This document shows positions 23,897 through 37,311 of a stretch of 64,000 nucleotides of DNA, one piece after another; position 1 is the stretch's first letter; each line of letters opens with the position of its first letter. The DNA is taken from the NCBI RefSeq assembly GCF_047675955.1, contig NC_132915.1, positions 11,155,766 through 11,219,765 of the forward strand. The letters are read 5' to 3'. The notes under the pieces are model-generated. The model saw nothing but the letters and a program-made list of their open reading frames with translations, ran no database searches and was not told where the DNA came from. The stretch comes from Chlorocebus sabaeus (Eukaryota > Chordata > Mammalia > Primates > Cercopithecidae). The translations under genes and the position numbers were made by a program.

Positions 23897-24261
23897 ATCA
23901 TAATGCTATTTTAGTTACTTCACATTCTTAGGTGTAAAATATTAATCTTTATGAAGTTATCACCACTTGCAAGAAATGATTCCAAAATTTGGGCAGTATC
24001 TTGCCATTTTTAGAGGTAAGTGGTTAGTTTTCCTGAAATTTGTGGTCAGCCAAGATAAGACTCTTCTTCATAGATGAGACAGGTCAAATTCTCCCATCTC
24101 CACGCAAAAAGAGATGTCTTCAAGGATATCAGTCAGACATTTATATTCCTACCTCTGTCCCTTTGAGAGCAGAGTAAGTACAGGACTTCTGCCAAGTTCC
24201 CAGGAGTAACCCCAGGATCTGCATCAAGGAGATGCTGCATTGCTGCATGCAGTAGATGACA
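23897..24261. other. Unassigned segment
   Basis: No repeat or gene signal recognised. Confidence 0.35.
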
Positions 24262-24728
24262 CAGGCCCATAAAGTCTTTGCTGCTCCTCCCAATGAGCAG
24301 AGCATCCCCATCTTTTCATTCTGGGCTGCCCTGTGACCGGCTTTTGACAAATAGAATGTAGTGACATTAATGTTGTATATACATTCTTGAGTCTTGGCCT
24401 AAAGAGGCCTTGTGGCTTCTGTTCTTGCCATCTTGGAAAGCAACCTTGAGACTGCTATGTAAGGAAGTTTGTCCAGCCTCCCAGAGGATGAAAGGCCACA
24501 TGGAGGAGAATCCAGGCACCCAGGCCAAGAGCCAGCACCACCTGCCAATCTTGTGTGGGAGGCCATCTTGAGCCCTCTGTCCCAGCTGGCTCCCAAGATA
24601 AGTGCAGCCACATAAGTGAGCCCCAGGGAAAACCAGCAGAGGAACTGTGCCACCACTCTACAGCATCTTGAAAAATAATATTTCATTGTCATTTAAAATC
24701 ACTACATTTTGGGGTGGTTTATTACACA
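24262..24728 (+). mobile_element. MaLR LTR (MLT1 type), sense
   Basis: GCTGCCCTGTGACCGGCTTTTG, GACAAATAGAATGTAGTGAC, TTGCCATCTTGGAAAGCAACC, AGGCCATCTTGAGCCC and a TCACTACATTTTGGGGTGG end follow the MLT1 order to its 3' end. Solo LTR. Small open frames on both strands here lie inside it. Confidence 0.8.
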
Positions 24729-25004
24729 GAAAAGTTCCAAAAGTATTTTCTATAAGAAACCAATTCTTCAGCCTTGATCCCCATGTATTAAAGATCAAGG
24801 TCAAAGCAGGTTTCAGGCATAAGCAGATTAGGACTCCACTGGCAGGATGGGATTTGGAGTCAGAAATAATGTCTGCCCCTAATTGAAATGACTACCCTGG
24901 TCTCGTACCTTAAATGCCCACTCTGTTCTTTTAAGTTCAGTATTGTGCTACTCCAAAAAGCTCTTATTGAACTTCAAGAATGTCAACAGGATAAACAGTA
25001 ATGC
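24729..25004. other. Unassigned segment
   Basis: Nothing recognised. Confidence 0.3.
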
Positions 25005-25330
25005 ATTAATTTATTAATGAACATTTATACATAGGTTTCTATTTATATAACAAATTTTTGAGCAGTGGGTTGGCAGAGAATACAAAGATTGAAATGATGA
25101 TGATGATGGCACTCCAGTCACAAATGCAGTGTGCAGTCTGTTAGGAAAAAGCTATGCAGGCCATCAGTACCTTTGTCAGAACACGGGGAAAGTTATGAAA
25201 GAGTGCAGGAAAAAGAAACTACTTCTGACTGGGAAAATCGAGGAATGCTTCCTAAAAATGACATTTGTTTGGGATTTTTAAGGAAAGATAGGATTTAGCA
25301 GGATGGGGGAACTCAGGTAGTTTATCAAAT
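25005..25330 (-). mobile_element. Probable L2 fragment, antisense
   Basis: AATGAACATTTATACATAGG at the left and CGAGGAATGCTTCCTAAAAATGACATTTG followed by GGGATTTTTAAGGAAAGATAGG at the right follow the reversed L2 3' order. Very diverged. Confidence 0.45.
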
Positions 25331-25377
25331 TAAATATAGATACAAACATGTGTATGATTTGAACATATATGTAGTAA

Positions 25378-25682
<305 letters not shown>

Positions 25683-25694
25683 AGCAATTTTATA

Positions 25695-25695
<1 letters not shown>

Positions 25696-25742
<47 letters not shown>
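25696..25742. repeat. (TG)23 microsatellite
   Basis: Uninterrupted TG dinucleotides over 47 bases, close to the head of the neighbouring antisense AluY rather than to its tail. Its origin is therefore probably independent of that Alu. Confidence 0.97.
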
Positions 25743-25744
<2 letters not shown>

Positions 25745-26433
25745 AGCAGAGGCCAGAGAAAAGGAGCCGTAGAGGTTTTTATTGGCAGGGAACGGCCTGA
25801 GCATGTGGCTCATGTGGCTTTTCTCGGAGGAGTCAGACCCAATTGTGAAGCTTCGGCCTGTCTGTCCTAGACCGCCAGACAGCATCATGAGGATGCTGAG
25901 CGAAGGATGAGGCTGGGAATGGAGACGCAAGGGCCACATGAAAGAGGGTTATATAGACCCCCAGTGCATAGCATGTGCCTCGTTTAGCCAAGTGCTCTAT
26001 AAATATTTGTTTGAGTTTAATGGGAGGCGATACAAGAGCTCCTCTCACCAGTAGGAGGCATCACCACCCACTACTAGACCTTCAGAGATTCCTAGTTCCA
26101 CTTTTTGTTTTCTCTGCTTTTCACATTCCCGAGGTCTTCCGCTGTTTGTTCTTTCTTACTTTTATCAAGCTGTTATTTCATAGTCTGCACCAGCTCCATA
26201 CAACATAAAGAATCATCATTTCTCAGCTGGTCATTCCCTCTAATTCAACTAATAATGAAATAAATGAACGGGGAAGGTGAGAGATAATAGATAAAGAAAT
26301 AAGAGCGCACACATGCACAAGCACACACACATGTACTCAACAAAATTAGGATGGCCACTTTTTACATGTGAGAATGTTCTCACACTTTGAATCTCATACC
26401 AGCCCTCCTACCTAATCCAGTCGTTGTTTAAAT
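25743..26433. other. Unassigned segment
   Basis: About 0.7 kb with no recognised repeat. A short run of CACA at 26318-26335 is too small to list separately. Confidence 0.35.
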
Positions 26434-26649
26434 CAAGTGGTTTTCAATTGAGGGCAATTTTTGTCCCCCAGGGGACATTTGGCAATATTTGGAGACTCTT
26501 TTGGTTGTCACAACTGGCAAGGTTCTACTGGCCTCTAGTGTGTCCAGGCCAGGGATGCTGCTGGCCATCCTGCAAGGCACAGGGTGGCCTCCCACAACAG
26601 ACAATTATCTGGCCTAAAATGTCACCGGTACCAAGGCTAAGGCACACTG
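26434..26649. mobile_element. hAT-type non-autonomous element (MER group)
   Basis: CAAGTGGTTTTCAATTGAGGG at one end and GGTACCAAGGCTAAGGCACACTG at the other resemble hAT-Charlie termini. CCAGGGGACATTTGGCAATA, TTGGTTGTCACAACTGGC and CAGACAATTATCTGGCC are blocks I know from a common MER element of about 200 bp. Flanks GTTTAAAT and TTTGAACC could be a worn 8-bp duplication. I do not assign the exact MER number. Confidence 0.65.
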
Positions 26650-26661
26650 TTTGAACCCAAC

Positions 26662-27830
26662 TCTTATGCCATATTTACTTTTTTAAAAACAATAAACTTC
26701 ATTTTTAAGATAGTTTTAGATTTACGTTAAAAACTATGAAGATAGTATAGGAAGTTCCCATATATCCCATATTCAGTTCCCCCTATTATTAACGTCTTAC
26801 ATTGGTATGGTCCATTTGTTACAGTTAATGAACCAATCCCGATACACTATCTAAAGCTAATTATTTGGATTATTAACTAAAGTAAATACTTAATTCAAAT
26901 TTTCTTAGTTTTTTTTTCTAGTGTCCTTTTTGTGTTCCAGGCTCACACCCAGTACACCACATTACATTTAATCATGTCTTCTTGTTATTCCTCAGTTCCT
27001 CTTGGTTGTTTCTCAAACTTTCCTTGTTTCTGATGATCTTGACAATTTTGGGAGACACTGGTCAGGTATTTTGTCTAATGTTCTTTGATTGGGATTGGTC
27101 TGATGTTTTCCTCATGATTAGTTTGGGTTTGGGGGACCAGAATGCCGTTCTATCAGGGGTGTATCTTATCAACGTGTCTTGTCACTGTAGATGTTGCCCT
27201 TGGTCACTGACTGGGGTGCTGCTTGTCAGATTTCTCCACTGTAAGCCCAGTAAACCCACTCTATCTCCCGTCCCCTTTCCACACCGCATCCTTTTGATGG
27301 AAGTCGCAATGGGTGGCCCACCCTTATAAGTGGGAAGTGGTGTTCCACGTCCTCAATGGCTGAGGATCTCCATAAATTTTTTGGAAACCTTCTGCACCTA
27401 AAACTTGTTATCCTCCCCCATGTATTTATTCAATCACTTATTTTCATCTGTGTGAATTCAAGGATATTTATGTTGTACTTTGGGTTATAACACTATACTA
27501 TTTTATTTATTTTCTTGCTCAGATTGTTCCAACTCTGGCCATTGGTAGCTCTTTCTGTTGGCTCCTGTGTCCCTTTGACATTCCCCATTATTATTAATAT
27601 GATGAAATTGTTATTGTTTGTTTGGGCAATGCCTTATTTGGGGGACTATAAGATGCTCCTTTCATTTCCCAATCCTAGGATCACACATTTATCCAACGAG
27701 TTGTGGTTCTTTTCACTGGACAACAGTATTAGCAACTAAGACCTGGGTGCTAAGTGTGCTCATTACTACTGGGTCATATTTACTTTCCATTTTGAAAACC
27801 TTAAGTATATAGTATGCCTTGAGATATTAG
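26662..27830 (-). mobile_element. Old L1 (L1M group) 3' end, about 1.2 kb, antisense
   Basis: Starts T-rich, then GATAGTATAGGAAGTTCCCATATA, GTCAGGTATTTTGTCTAATG, CTGATGTTTTCCTCATGATTAG, TTCTCCACTGTAAGC and GTCCCTTTGACATTCCCC follow, in the order of a mammalian L1M 3' untranslated region read backwards. The T-rich left edge corresponds to the poly(A) end. No ORF2 remains. Confidence 0.78.
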
Positions 27831-29299
27831 CTAGTAATAGTAATACATGTAGATAACCTATCAAAATAAACATATTAGGAACACGTGACCCATTTTTTTT
27901 TTCATCCAATCTTAATGGAAAAAAAGGCTTGGCAACTACTGCTCTAGACTACTGTCATTAATGGAAATCAGCGTTCACAAATCCTGGCCTCTGTGAGTCG
28001 CAGGATCTCATATTCCTGACAGAGACAATCTATTGCTCCGGAGCTGGGCATCCACTCCTCAGCCAGGAAGGTAAGACCTGGCTTCTGCTGGTCACCTCGT
28101 GCAGTTAGGGGCAGGTGCCGACAGGGAGTTGTTGCTGTGAACTGAGCACTTCCTTCAAGAGATGCCACTGCAGAGTGACAGGAGGGGATGTGGTCAGGGA
28201 GGAAGCGGAGGAGGAAGCAAGAGACGTGGGGTGGGTGGAGTGAGTTAACTCTGACTTCAAGCTAGGGGACCTCTCAGATTCCTCCCTGTACCACATATTG
28301 GTTCTGTTCTCATCTCAGACACCATCTCCTGGTTACCCGCCCCTTTCACACGGAGCACCAAGGGAGAGACTGGGGATCGGTCAGTGCTTCTCAGCCAGGA
28401 GAACAGGAACAAGAGAGCAAGAGACAGGAACAAGAGAGCAAGCACTCTTCTACTGCTGGGAAGAGTGGCTTGTACACATGTAAACACACAAACACAGAAC
28501 GTTACAGAAACGTCAAGAGGACTGTTGGGGGACGAGTCCATCCACTCACACTCCCCCATCAGCCCCGTACTCATGGACCTCTCCATAAGCTTTTGTAAAT
28601 GACCTCATTCATCTTCAAAGCAGGCAGGTCTTGTAGTTGACACGGGTAAATGTTGGTCTTCTGTTTCTTCTTTTTAGAAAACAAGCTGAAAAATAAAGTG
28701 TCTTACTTTTAAAGAGAACATTCCCAGAAATCCTGTTGCTACTGCTGGCTGCAGATATGGCAGATGGTAATTGGTGACTAATGTAGGAGTTTGGTCTTTA
28801 TCCCAAATTTGTTGGGACGTTAGCAGTGATTTGGCGGTGGCCATTGTAAATAATGGGCCGGGTGCGAAAGATCCCACAGATTTCATTCTGCGTAGGACAA
28901 GACTGGGTTTCACCTGAGAGCAGTCTTCCACCTGGGAAGTGGCCTATTCTTCCTTAACTTTCCTAATAGAGTGTAAGGTGTTATGACCCGAGATTTCGCC
29001 TCAGGTCTGGAAAGATAAGCTCATGAATACTTATCCATCTGGATTCGGACATAGAGTGGCCAAATGCGGTCCCAAGCCCACCTTCCATTTTGGTCTTTCG
29101 AAGCCCTCCATCTGCAAAGCTTGCTTCCCAGCAGCTGGAATTCCAGCAGAGAAGTACTCCTGAGGCATCTGTCCCAGCGCCCCCAACCCTCTCCTCTCCT
29201 TACCTGAGGCTGTCCCAGAGCACTCCTCCCCACAGCCTGGCCAGGGGAACAAATGAATTTCTGTCCATGAACCCACAAGACTTCAGTCTGGGGTTAAAA
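27831..29299. other. Unassigned segment with one small tandem duplication
   Basis: No dispersed repeat recognised over about 1.5 kb. It contains the 21-bp duplication listed at 28403-28442. Small overlapping frames on both strands (28257-28602, 29021-29305) have no recognisable product. Confidence 0.35.
28403..28442. repeat. 21-bp tandem duplication
   Basis: ACAGGAACAAGAGAGCAAG occurs at 28403 and again at 28424 with a GAG linker between. The copies are identical, so the duplication is recent. Confidence 0.85.
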
Positions 29300-31199
29300 G
29301 CATAGAAAATCATAGTATCAGCTATCATTGTTGCAGCTCTAATGTTACCCTAGTCAAATCACTGCTGATTAAAACCAGCCCTGTTAATAAACCACAGGCT
29401 TTATTTCCCCTGAAATGTCTATAACCACTTTCTTCAACCCCTATTAAAAGGCAAAACCCAAAGAAAAACACAGCTTTGGAGCCCAAGTGCTGCTTATTCC
29501 CCAGAGGAGAAAAAAATAAGCATGAAAAAAAAAAAAAAAAAAAAAAGGTTCTTTTTTCCTCACCTTTCCTCCACTTAATGGCATCAAACCTTTTAATAAC
29601 TAAAGAGAGAAATCAATAAAAAGCAGGCGGGTGTTATCAGTGGTCTGTAACGTTAGAGCAGCTTGAAAACAGTCCTCCGCCTCCCAAAACGAATGCATTT
29701 GCCAGCAATTCCCTGCGTCTGACTCACATCCTTATTACCTCCTTCTCCTCTTGCTTTCCCCTTAAGGGACTGATTTTTCCTCCCATCTAAGCCAAAAAGA
29801 ATTTCTTTGGATTAAGAAGACTGATGAAAGCATTTTTAATATTTGAGCTCAGGTTTGCAAGCTCCATAAAACTGACTTCTCCCATTGCCTGCTTTGTCTC
29901 CCCCGACCTCCCTTGTCCGAAGTTTTCTCCTTCATTTGCTCTGCAGAAACCAAGCAGGGACCCTCTCCAGAGGCGGGGGTCTCTGGCCCCCTGGCAGCTT
30001 CCCCTGTAGGATTGGCTGCAGACTCTGCTCTGCTGGCCCCAGATGCAGGATGTGACATCTTTCAAAACCCTCAGAAAATGGGGAGAGGGGAACTTATGTG
30101 ACAACCTTCATGTTGATGCTGTATGTCTTTCAAGTAAAGACCGGTTTGACAACGTGCTGAGCGGCTCAGAGGAGAACATGTTTCAAGCCTGGAGGGGAAA
30201 GTCTTGACAATTCATTCCAGAGAAAACTGGAACCTTCCCCACCCACCCTGCCTTTGACTAAGGAGGTGGAAAGGAAGGGAGGCCTGAACATAATGGCCTT
30301 TGTTCCTAGTTCTTCCCACATTTGCATCACTGTTACAACACTGCTTTCTCTTGCTCATCAAATTAATGGTAGCTTTGCCAACTTTATCTTAAATTCCTGG
30401 AACCTTGAAATTACCACACGTAAACAGCGCTTTGTTGGAGTAACCTTGCCAGGAACTGCTCAATTAAATGGTTTTGGGGAGGCAAGAGACCCAATTTAAA
30501 AAAAAAAATAGTGGTGATTGGGCCACTCTGCTACTGTTCTGAGCTTGGGTTGTGAGATTTGATTGCTCCATTGGGAAGCTACATTTTGAAAGAGTAAAAA
30601 GGCGTCTGCCACCAAATGTCTCACTATATGATATTTTCCATCCATTTTCACATCCAGTCAAGTCATCATCCACTGAATAATTATTTTTGGATGACGGCAA
30701 TGTACTAAATGGCAGATTGATTTGTATCTGTGTGTGTAAGTGTGTATTTTAGGGGACATGATAAATGTCATCTCAATGTATAATTCCCAGAAACGACTGG
30801 CTGACACAGAACCACCGATCAGTGCAATAAATCACACAAGAAAATCGTTGCTCTAATGGAGAGATGAGCACTTTTGTCTAGATCAGTGGATTTTAGAACG
30901 TGAGTCCTCTATTTTTTTCAGGGGTTGTGCTCTAGAAATTTTAATATTTGTGATGTTAATGGCTTTTTAAACAAGATTTTTTTTAGCAACAAAAACAGCC
31001 AAAATATCATTTCATTGGTGTTTCTTCAAAAGAGTAGGGAAATTAATATACATTCTGCCAGGAACTTCTTTTCCATAAATTACAGTATTTATTCTTGATA
31101 GAGTTCCATGGTATACGTATTATAAATCAAATGAGGTGCAAAGAGACTGTGTCACTTACCGAAAATTATTTATCATCATCCCCATGATGGTCATTATCA
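29300..31199. other. Repeat-poor block, candidate conserved non-coding sequence
   Basis: About 1.9 kb holding no Alu, L1, L2, MIR or LTR that I can see, only a poly(A) run at 29525-29546. Within it, around 30310-30480, the sequence is balanced in composition with motifs such as TTGCATCA, TCAAATTAATGG and CAAACAGCGCTTTG, more like constrained single-copy DNA than decayed repeat. Open frames at 29787-30104 (both strands) carry no known domain. Confidence 0.4.
29525..29546. repeat. Poly(A) tract
   Basis: 22 uninterrupted A residues, with no retroelement body upstream that I can recognise. Confidence 0.85.
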
Positions 31200-31430
31200 T
31201 CCCCATATCTACTCTTTATTTAGCACCAGCTGTAGGAACTGTTTGAGATACATTATAAGCAGAATTTCTAATGCTATCAATAACACTGCAACGTAGGTAT
31301 TTTGAGTTTCAGTTCATAAATGACTAAACTGAAGTTCAAAGATTCATCAGTTTGCCCCCAGCAACACAATTAATAAGAGACAGATTGGAGATTCACATTC
31401 ATGTCAATGACTTCTGAGGCTCATGGTGTG
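31200..31430 (-). mobile_element. MIR SINE, antisense
   Basis: TTTATTTAGCACCAGCTGTAGG, GAGATACATTATAAGC, ACTGCAACGTAGGTATTTTG, TAAATGACTAAACTGAAGTTC and AATAAGAGACAGATTGGAG keep the reversed MIR order over about 200 bp. Confidence 0.7.
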
Positions 31431-31447
31431 CTGCTTTTAAAATATGT

Positions 31448-31956
31448 CTACCAATTCTTTGAGACTCCTCCCTTCATGAGGTGGATGCTAATTTTTCTAC
31501 CCTTAAAAGTAGATTGTACTTAGAGGCCCACTTCAAAACTGTGTGACTTCCAAAATTAGGTCAATTTATTTTGACTTCTTGTTTGTTCTCTCTCTTACTC
31601 TCTCACAAGAGTGTGTATGCAAACCTATGCACGTGGTTTGCTTTAGGAAGCCAGCTGCCATATCATGAAGATACTCAAGAAGCCCTATGGAGACACCCAG
31701 TGGGGAAGAGCTGAGGCCTCTTGCAACATCCATGGGACAGAGCCATCTTGGAAGGAGATGCTCCAGCCCCAATTGAGCCTTCATTTGACTGCAGCCCCAG
31801 CTGACACCTTGTCTGCAACCTCACAAGAGATTTTGAACCAGAACCACCCAGTTAAGCCACTCCTGAATTCTAATCTGCAGAACTGTGAGATAATAACTGT
31901 TGTTTTAATCTGCTAAATTCTGGAGTGATTTGTTATGTAGCAATAGATAACTTATG
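31448..31956 (+). mobile_element. MaLR LTR (MLT1 type), about 510 bp, sense
   Basis: GAGACTCCTCCCTTCATGAGG, TTAGAGGCCCACTTC, AGGAAGCCAGCTGCCATATC, AGCCATCTTGGAAGGAGATG, AGCCCCAGCTGACACCTTG and GTTATGTAGCAATAGATAAC follow MLT1 from its 5' part to its 3' end. Near complete. The frames at 31566-31916 lie inside it. Confidence 0.82.
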
Positions 31957-33774
31957 CACATACTTCCTCAAAAGTAACTCCATTTGCCCATGGAACAAAC
32001 ATGGAGCAGACACGGTTGAACCCAGTTTCCCACGGCACAACCAAAATAAAAGCTTACTTGTTTTCCGTTCACCACACCCCATGTGTGTCCAGTGTACACA
32101 AAATTCAGTGAGACAAAGAAATTAAAGCCCATTTCCAGCCTCCTCCAGACTCAGCACACTTAAAAGTGTACTTAGTACCGTGCAACTTCACGACTTGTCA
32201 CCCTGACTCTCCAGAGAATCACGAGGAGCTAAAGTTGACTATCTGTGGTTCGACCTAGTTTCCCATGGTTCAAACCAAAGCACAAAGTAGTGTTGCTTAT
32301 TGGGTCTACATTTAAACATTCTGAAGTCTCCAAACAATGAAGCAAAAAGTCTCATTCCACGAGTCCCATGATATTATGGCACAACCCTGTATACTAGGCA
32401 GACACCACTTGACTGAGAAGACTGGAGACTGACCACCGAAATCCCTCAAAGGCAATTTTGATTGGCAGAAAATGTCCTCCTGATGAATTAAATGACCTGA
32501 ACATGTCTCTCAAATACCCACCGAAGCCTGAGGACATTTGGCGGTATTCAGACATACCTACATTAAAGACTGAGTGTCTCAGTGTCATCTTTGCCAGGCC
32601 CTTGATAACAACACTGAAACACTGTAGCTTGAGAAATGTACACGCTATGAATGAAGTTGCTCTCAGAGACACAGAGTCTAATACGGTCCAGACGAAAAGT
32701 TCAAAGAGTCTGGACAAGTTTCCAAACTTTATCAGGATTTCTGGGACATCCAAACTCATTCTTCCTGTCACTGCTTTTTCAGCACTTAGAAGTTCTTGCA
32801 CAAAAGATTAAAAATGTGGAGGTTTTCCCTCTTCATAGAACTGCAAATAAAATATTCCCAAGAGAAGGTCTCCTTGATGAATAAACACATGATTTTCATT
32901 TGCCTGGCTCTGCAAAAATGCTTTTAAAGTAATCCAGGTGAAATCTCCACGGGCCACAACTCACAGGCTGCCTGCTCCCCGATCCTAGCAGGAGGACAGC
33001 ACATACCATGTTTTTTCCTTCCTCTTTTTAATCAAATGCATTACAGCATGCTGTTACTCTTGGGGCTGTGTTTCTCCAGATGATTTTCCAGTACCACTGT
33101 GGACTCCATCCAGAAGGAAATGGAACAGTATTTTCCAGTTTAGTAACTTAAATCAGTTTGTTTTCACCAGGCCTCTGTACATGCTGACCTCACTTTTCAC
33201 TGAACTCCAGGAGACCAAGTCTGTATCACACCAGGCTGGATCAACTATACCTGGGATTATACACTGATGCCAAAATATAAGTAGCTTTCTCTCCCCTGTT
33301 GCAGGAAGTAGGGGTTTGAATATCAAAGGCCGGAACAATACCTTGAACTCCTTTTGCCATAGATTCATAGTGGCCATGCAATAGGTTAACTCAAATCCAT
33401 AAAATATATTCATATAAGATTTTTGAATGATTCCATCCAGGTCATATCCATCTTGGTTTGAAATTCCAGTGGTGGCACGACTAAAATAAAAGCCTATTCA
33501 TTTTCCATGCACCACACCCGCAATCCAACAGCTCCAGGCTAGTGCAGTCAAAACTCACATCCATCTTCTCTCAAGGACTACCATTGGTTCCTTAGTAAGA
33601 ATCTCCCTTCAGCAGCCAGTGGTAATAGCTGCACCCACTCCTCTAAATCTGTTCCTTGAAGCCCAGAGCACAGGAGAAAGCTTTCCATCTGATGGCACCC
33701 CCAGTCCCACAACAGCTCCAGAAAACAATTGATATCTGCATTGATATTATGCTAGTTGATAATAATAACAACAA
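31957..33774. other. Unassigned segment containing a motif repeated three times
   Basis: No known repeat family is recognised, yet three related blocks occur. GGTTGAACCCAGTTTCCCACGG followed by CACAACCAAAATAAAAGC lies at about 32009-32075. GGTTCGACCTAGTTTCCCATGG lies at 32249-32295. GGCACGACTAAAATAAAAGCC with a matching CCACACCC end lies at 33474-33530. Overlapping frames at 32394-32801 (-, 135 codons) and 32458-32811 (+, 117 codons) have no recognisable product. Confidence 0.4.
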
Positions 33775-33995
33775 CAGATAACGCCATGTATTAGATAGTT
33801 ACTATGTGCCAGGCCTGGTGCTATATGCTTCATCTCATTTAATCCTCATAACTGTCTTATTTGTCCTTAAATAAGCTGAAATAAATTAGTCCTTTTTAAT
33901 AAACTAAAAATGAAGTTGAGGGGTTATGTAATGTGCCCAAGGTCACATGGTTAATAAAGGGCAGAGTGTGAGGCTCTGTGAACCTAAGTCTGAAC
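33775..33995 (-). mobile_element. MIR SINE, antisense
   Basis: TTACTATGTGCCAGGCCTGG, CTTCATCTCATTTAATCC, TCATAACTGTCTTATTTG, TGTGCCCAAGGTCACATGG and GGGCAGAGTGTGAGG follow the reversed MIR order with an AT-rich insertion in the middle. Confidence 0.8.
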
Positions 33996-34009
33996 AAGAC
34001 ACAGGCAAG

Positions 34010-34615
34010 AACTAAAGGACAGTCTTTGGAAATTCCAGCACTGTATGACAATCTCCAGGAGAGTCATGCAGAAACCATAGTGTCCTGGAAGAGGGTGCGA
34101 TTAACTGGGTAAGTTGAATGGGTGGGGAGGCTGGGAGGAGGACTTCTCAGAAGTGAAGGTACTTCAGCTGGATCTTGAATGGTAAGTAGACATTGCTAAG
34201 GCTGATATGGAGAAAGGAGCAATGAGAGGCTGGAGGGGTATTCGAGGAGATGGTACACAGTATCACAAGTGTAACAGGGGCACAGGACATCTGAGAAGGG
34301 ACAGAGAGTGGAGGACAAGGACAATCATGTGGTGTGGGATCAGATCATCAGGGCTTTAAATGTCCACCTAAGGACTGTATTTTACACTGTGGATGACAGC
34401 ATCCCATTAAAGACAGTCATTACAAATTTCTATACATTGAAAAGATGTCTCGGCAGATAGCAGGGGCTGGAAAGAGAGTGACCAGTTGCCTATTCTAAGT
34501 AATTAGAACTTAGAGACTGGGAGGAGGGAGAGTTGTGAAACAAATTTAGGAGGTGGACTTAGTAGCTATGAGCTTGAAGGGAAAGCAAGTAGTGGTGGAA
34601 AGAGAGTTGGGTTTT
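34010..34615 (-). mobile_element. L2 LINE fragment, antisense
   Basis: GAGGACTTCTCAGAAGTGAAGG, AGCTGGATCTTGAATGGTAAG, GGGATCAGATCATCAGGGC and GGACTGTATTTTACACTG match the reversed L2 3' part in order. Decayed, no frame. Confidence 0.65.
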
Positions 34616-34624
34616 AGGATGATA

Positions 34625-34704
34625 TTCAGTTGGTGCAAAAGTAATTGTGGTTTTTGCGATTACTATTAATTGTAAAAACCTCAATTACTTTTGCACCAAC
34701 CTAA
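34625..34704. mobile_element. MADE1 (mariner-type miniature inverted-repeat element), complete
   Basis: An 80-bp near-palindrome. The left arm TTCAGTTGGTGCAAAAGTAA pairs with the right arm TTACTTTTGCACCAACCTAA, with a short central loop. It is flanked by TA on both sides (34623-34624 and 34705-34706), the mariner target duplication. MADE1 elements are the source of the miR-548 microRNA family. Bases 34637-34658 match the remembered miR-548d-5p sequence in 21 of 22 positions. Confidence 0.95.
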
Positions 34705-34706
34705 TA

Positions 34707-35209
34707 ATAATGTTTCTCAGTGGATGGTAGCAACCCAGAGAATGCAAGGAAAAACTATTTTTTGTTGGGGGAAATGTAGAGTTAATTTTTATTATGGCAT
34801 GCTTTCCATGAAATACGACAATTCCCATCTGGATGTGTTGGAGGCACCTCAGAGAAGATCTGGAAGGCTGGCTGAGATGTAGCCATCAGTCTAATTCTGA
34901 AACCCTTTAGGGGAAAAGTTGACATCCAAATCTCCCACATTTGTTGACAGCATGAGAGAGGAGTCTTCACAAAGCCTGTGCCATCCTACAGAGGACATGG
35001 AGGGCTTGGAGTAGAAGACTTTGCCTCACGCAACCAGCCCTGTTCACCTTTCAGCATCTTGTCCAGGTCTCTTGGCCAGACGTCACAGTGAAGGAAGCAC
35101 TCCACAGGGTGTAACTGATGAATAATACCCAGATGGGACCCACAGCCCCTCTTCCCAGAGGATGTCTGTACTTGGAATCACAGAGGCAACAGGAAGGTCT
35201 AGTTCAATC
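34707..35209. other. Unassigned segment
   Basis: Nothing recognised over about 0.5 kb. Confidence 0.35.
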
Positions 35210-35345
35210 AAACTCACATTTATTTGGCAGTTGCTATGCAACAGTCACTGTATGGAACATTAATACTCAAAGGTAAGACCGTGGTTCCTCCTCCCTAAAG
35301 GAGTTCACAGTCTACTCAGGACTAACAGAATGACGGGGGCCACTG
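35210..35345 (-). mobile_element. L2 LINE 3' end fragment, antisense
   Basis: ACATTTATTTGGCAGTTGCTATG, ACAGTCACTGTATGGAAC and AAAGGAGTTCACAGTCTAC give the reversed L2 terminus. Confidence 0.6.
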
Positions 35346-35763
35346 AGGAATATGGCGGTGGAGAAAAACCCAGGTCAGAAGGGCAGCAAAGGATGGGGTC
35401 CTCCTTGTCTAAGCTCAGTGTGACCAACCTGTTTACAGTCAATAAAGACAAATCAAGTCTGAAACCCAGGACACAATTAGGGAAGCTTCCATCTTCAGAC
35501 CAAGTGGCTGAAACATTCACTACTGTGTTCTTCTCCTTCCTAACGTTTTTATTCCAAGTAAAATTGGCGAGTCGTTGGTGGTCGTTTGCTTCATGCCTGT
35601 GTCCCCAGCAGGACTGTGGATCGCTTGCTTATTGCTCTACTTCCTTTGCTTAGTGTCATTGCAGGTATATAATCGGTGTTTAAGGAAATACTTCCTGAAG
35701 GAAAAGCTTCTAGAAGGGTTGGAGAAGGAAAAAGAAGGCAAATGTACGAACACAGCCCTCCAG
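35346..35763. other. Unassigned segment
   Basis: Two plus-strand frames (35330-35653 and 35575-35790) have no recognisable product. No repeat recognised. Confidence 0.35.
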
Positions 35764-37311
<1,548 letters not shown>

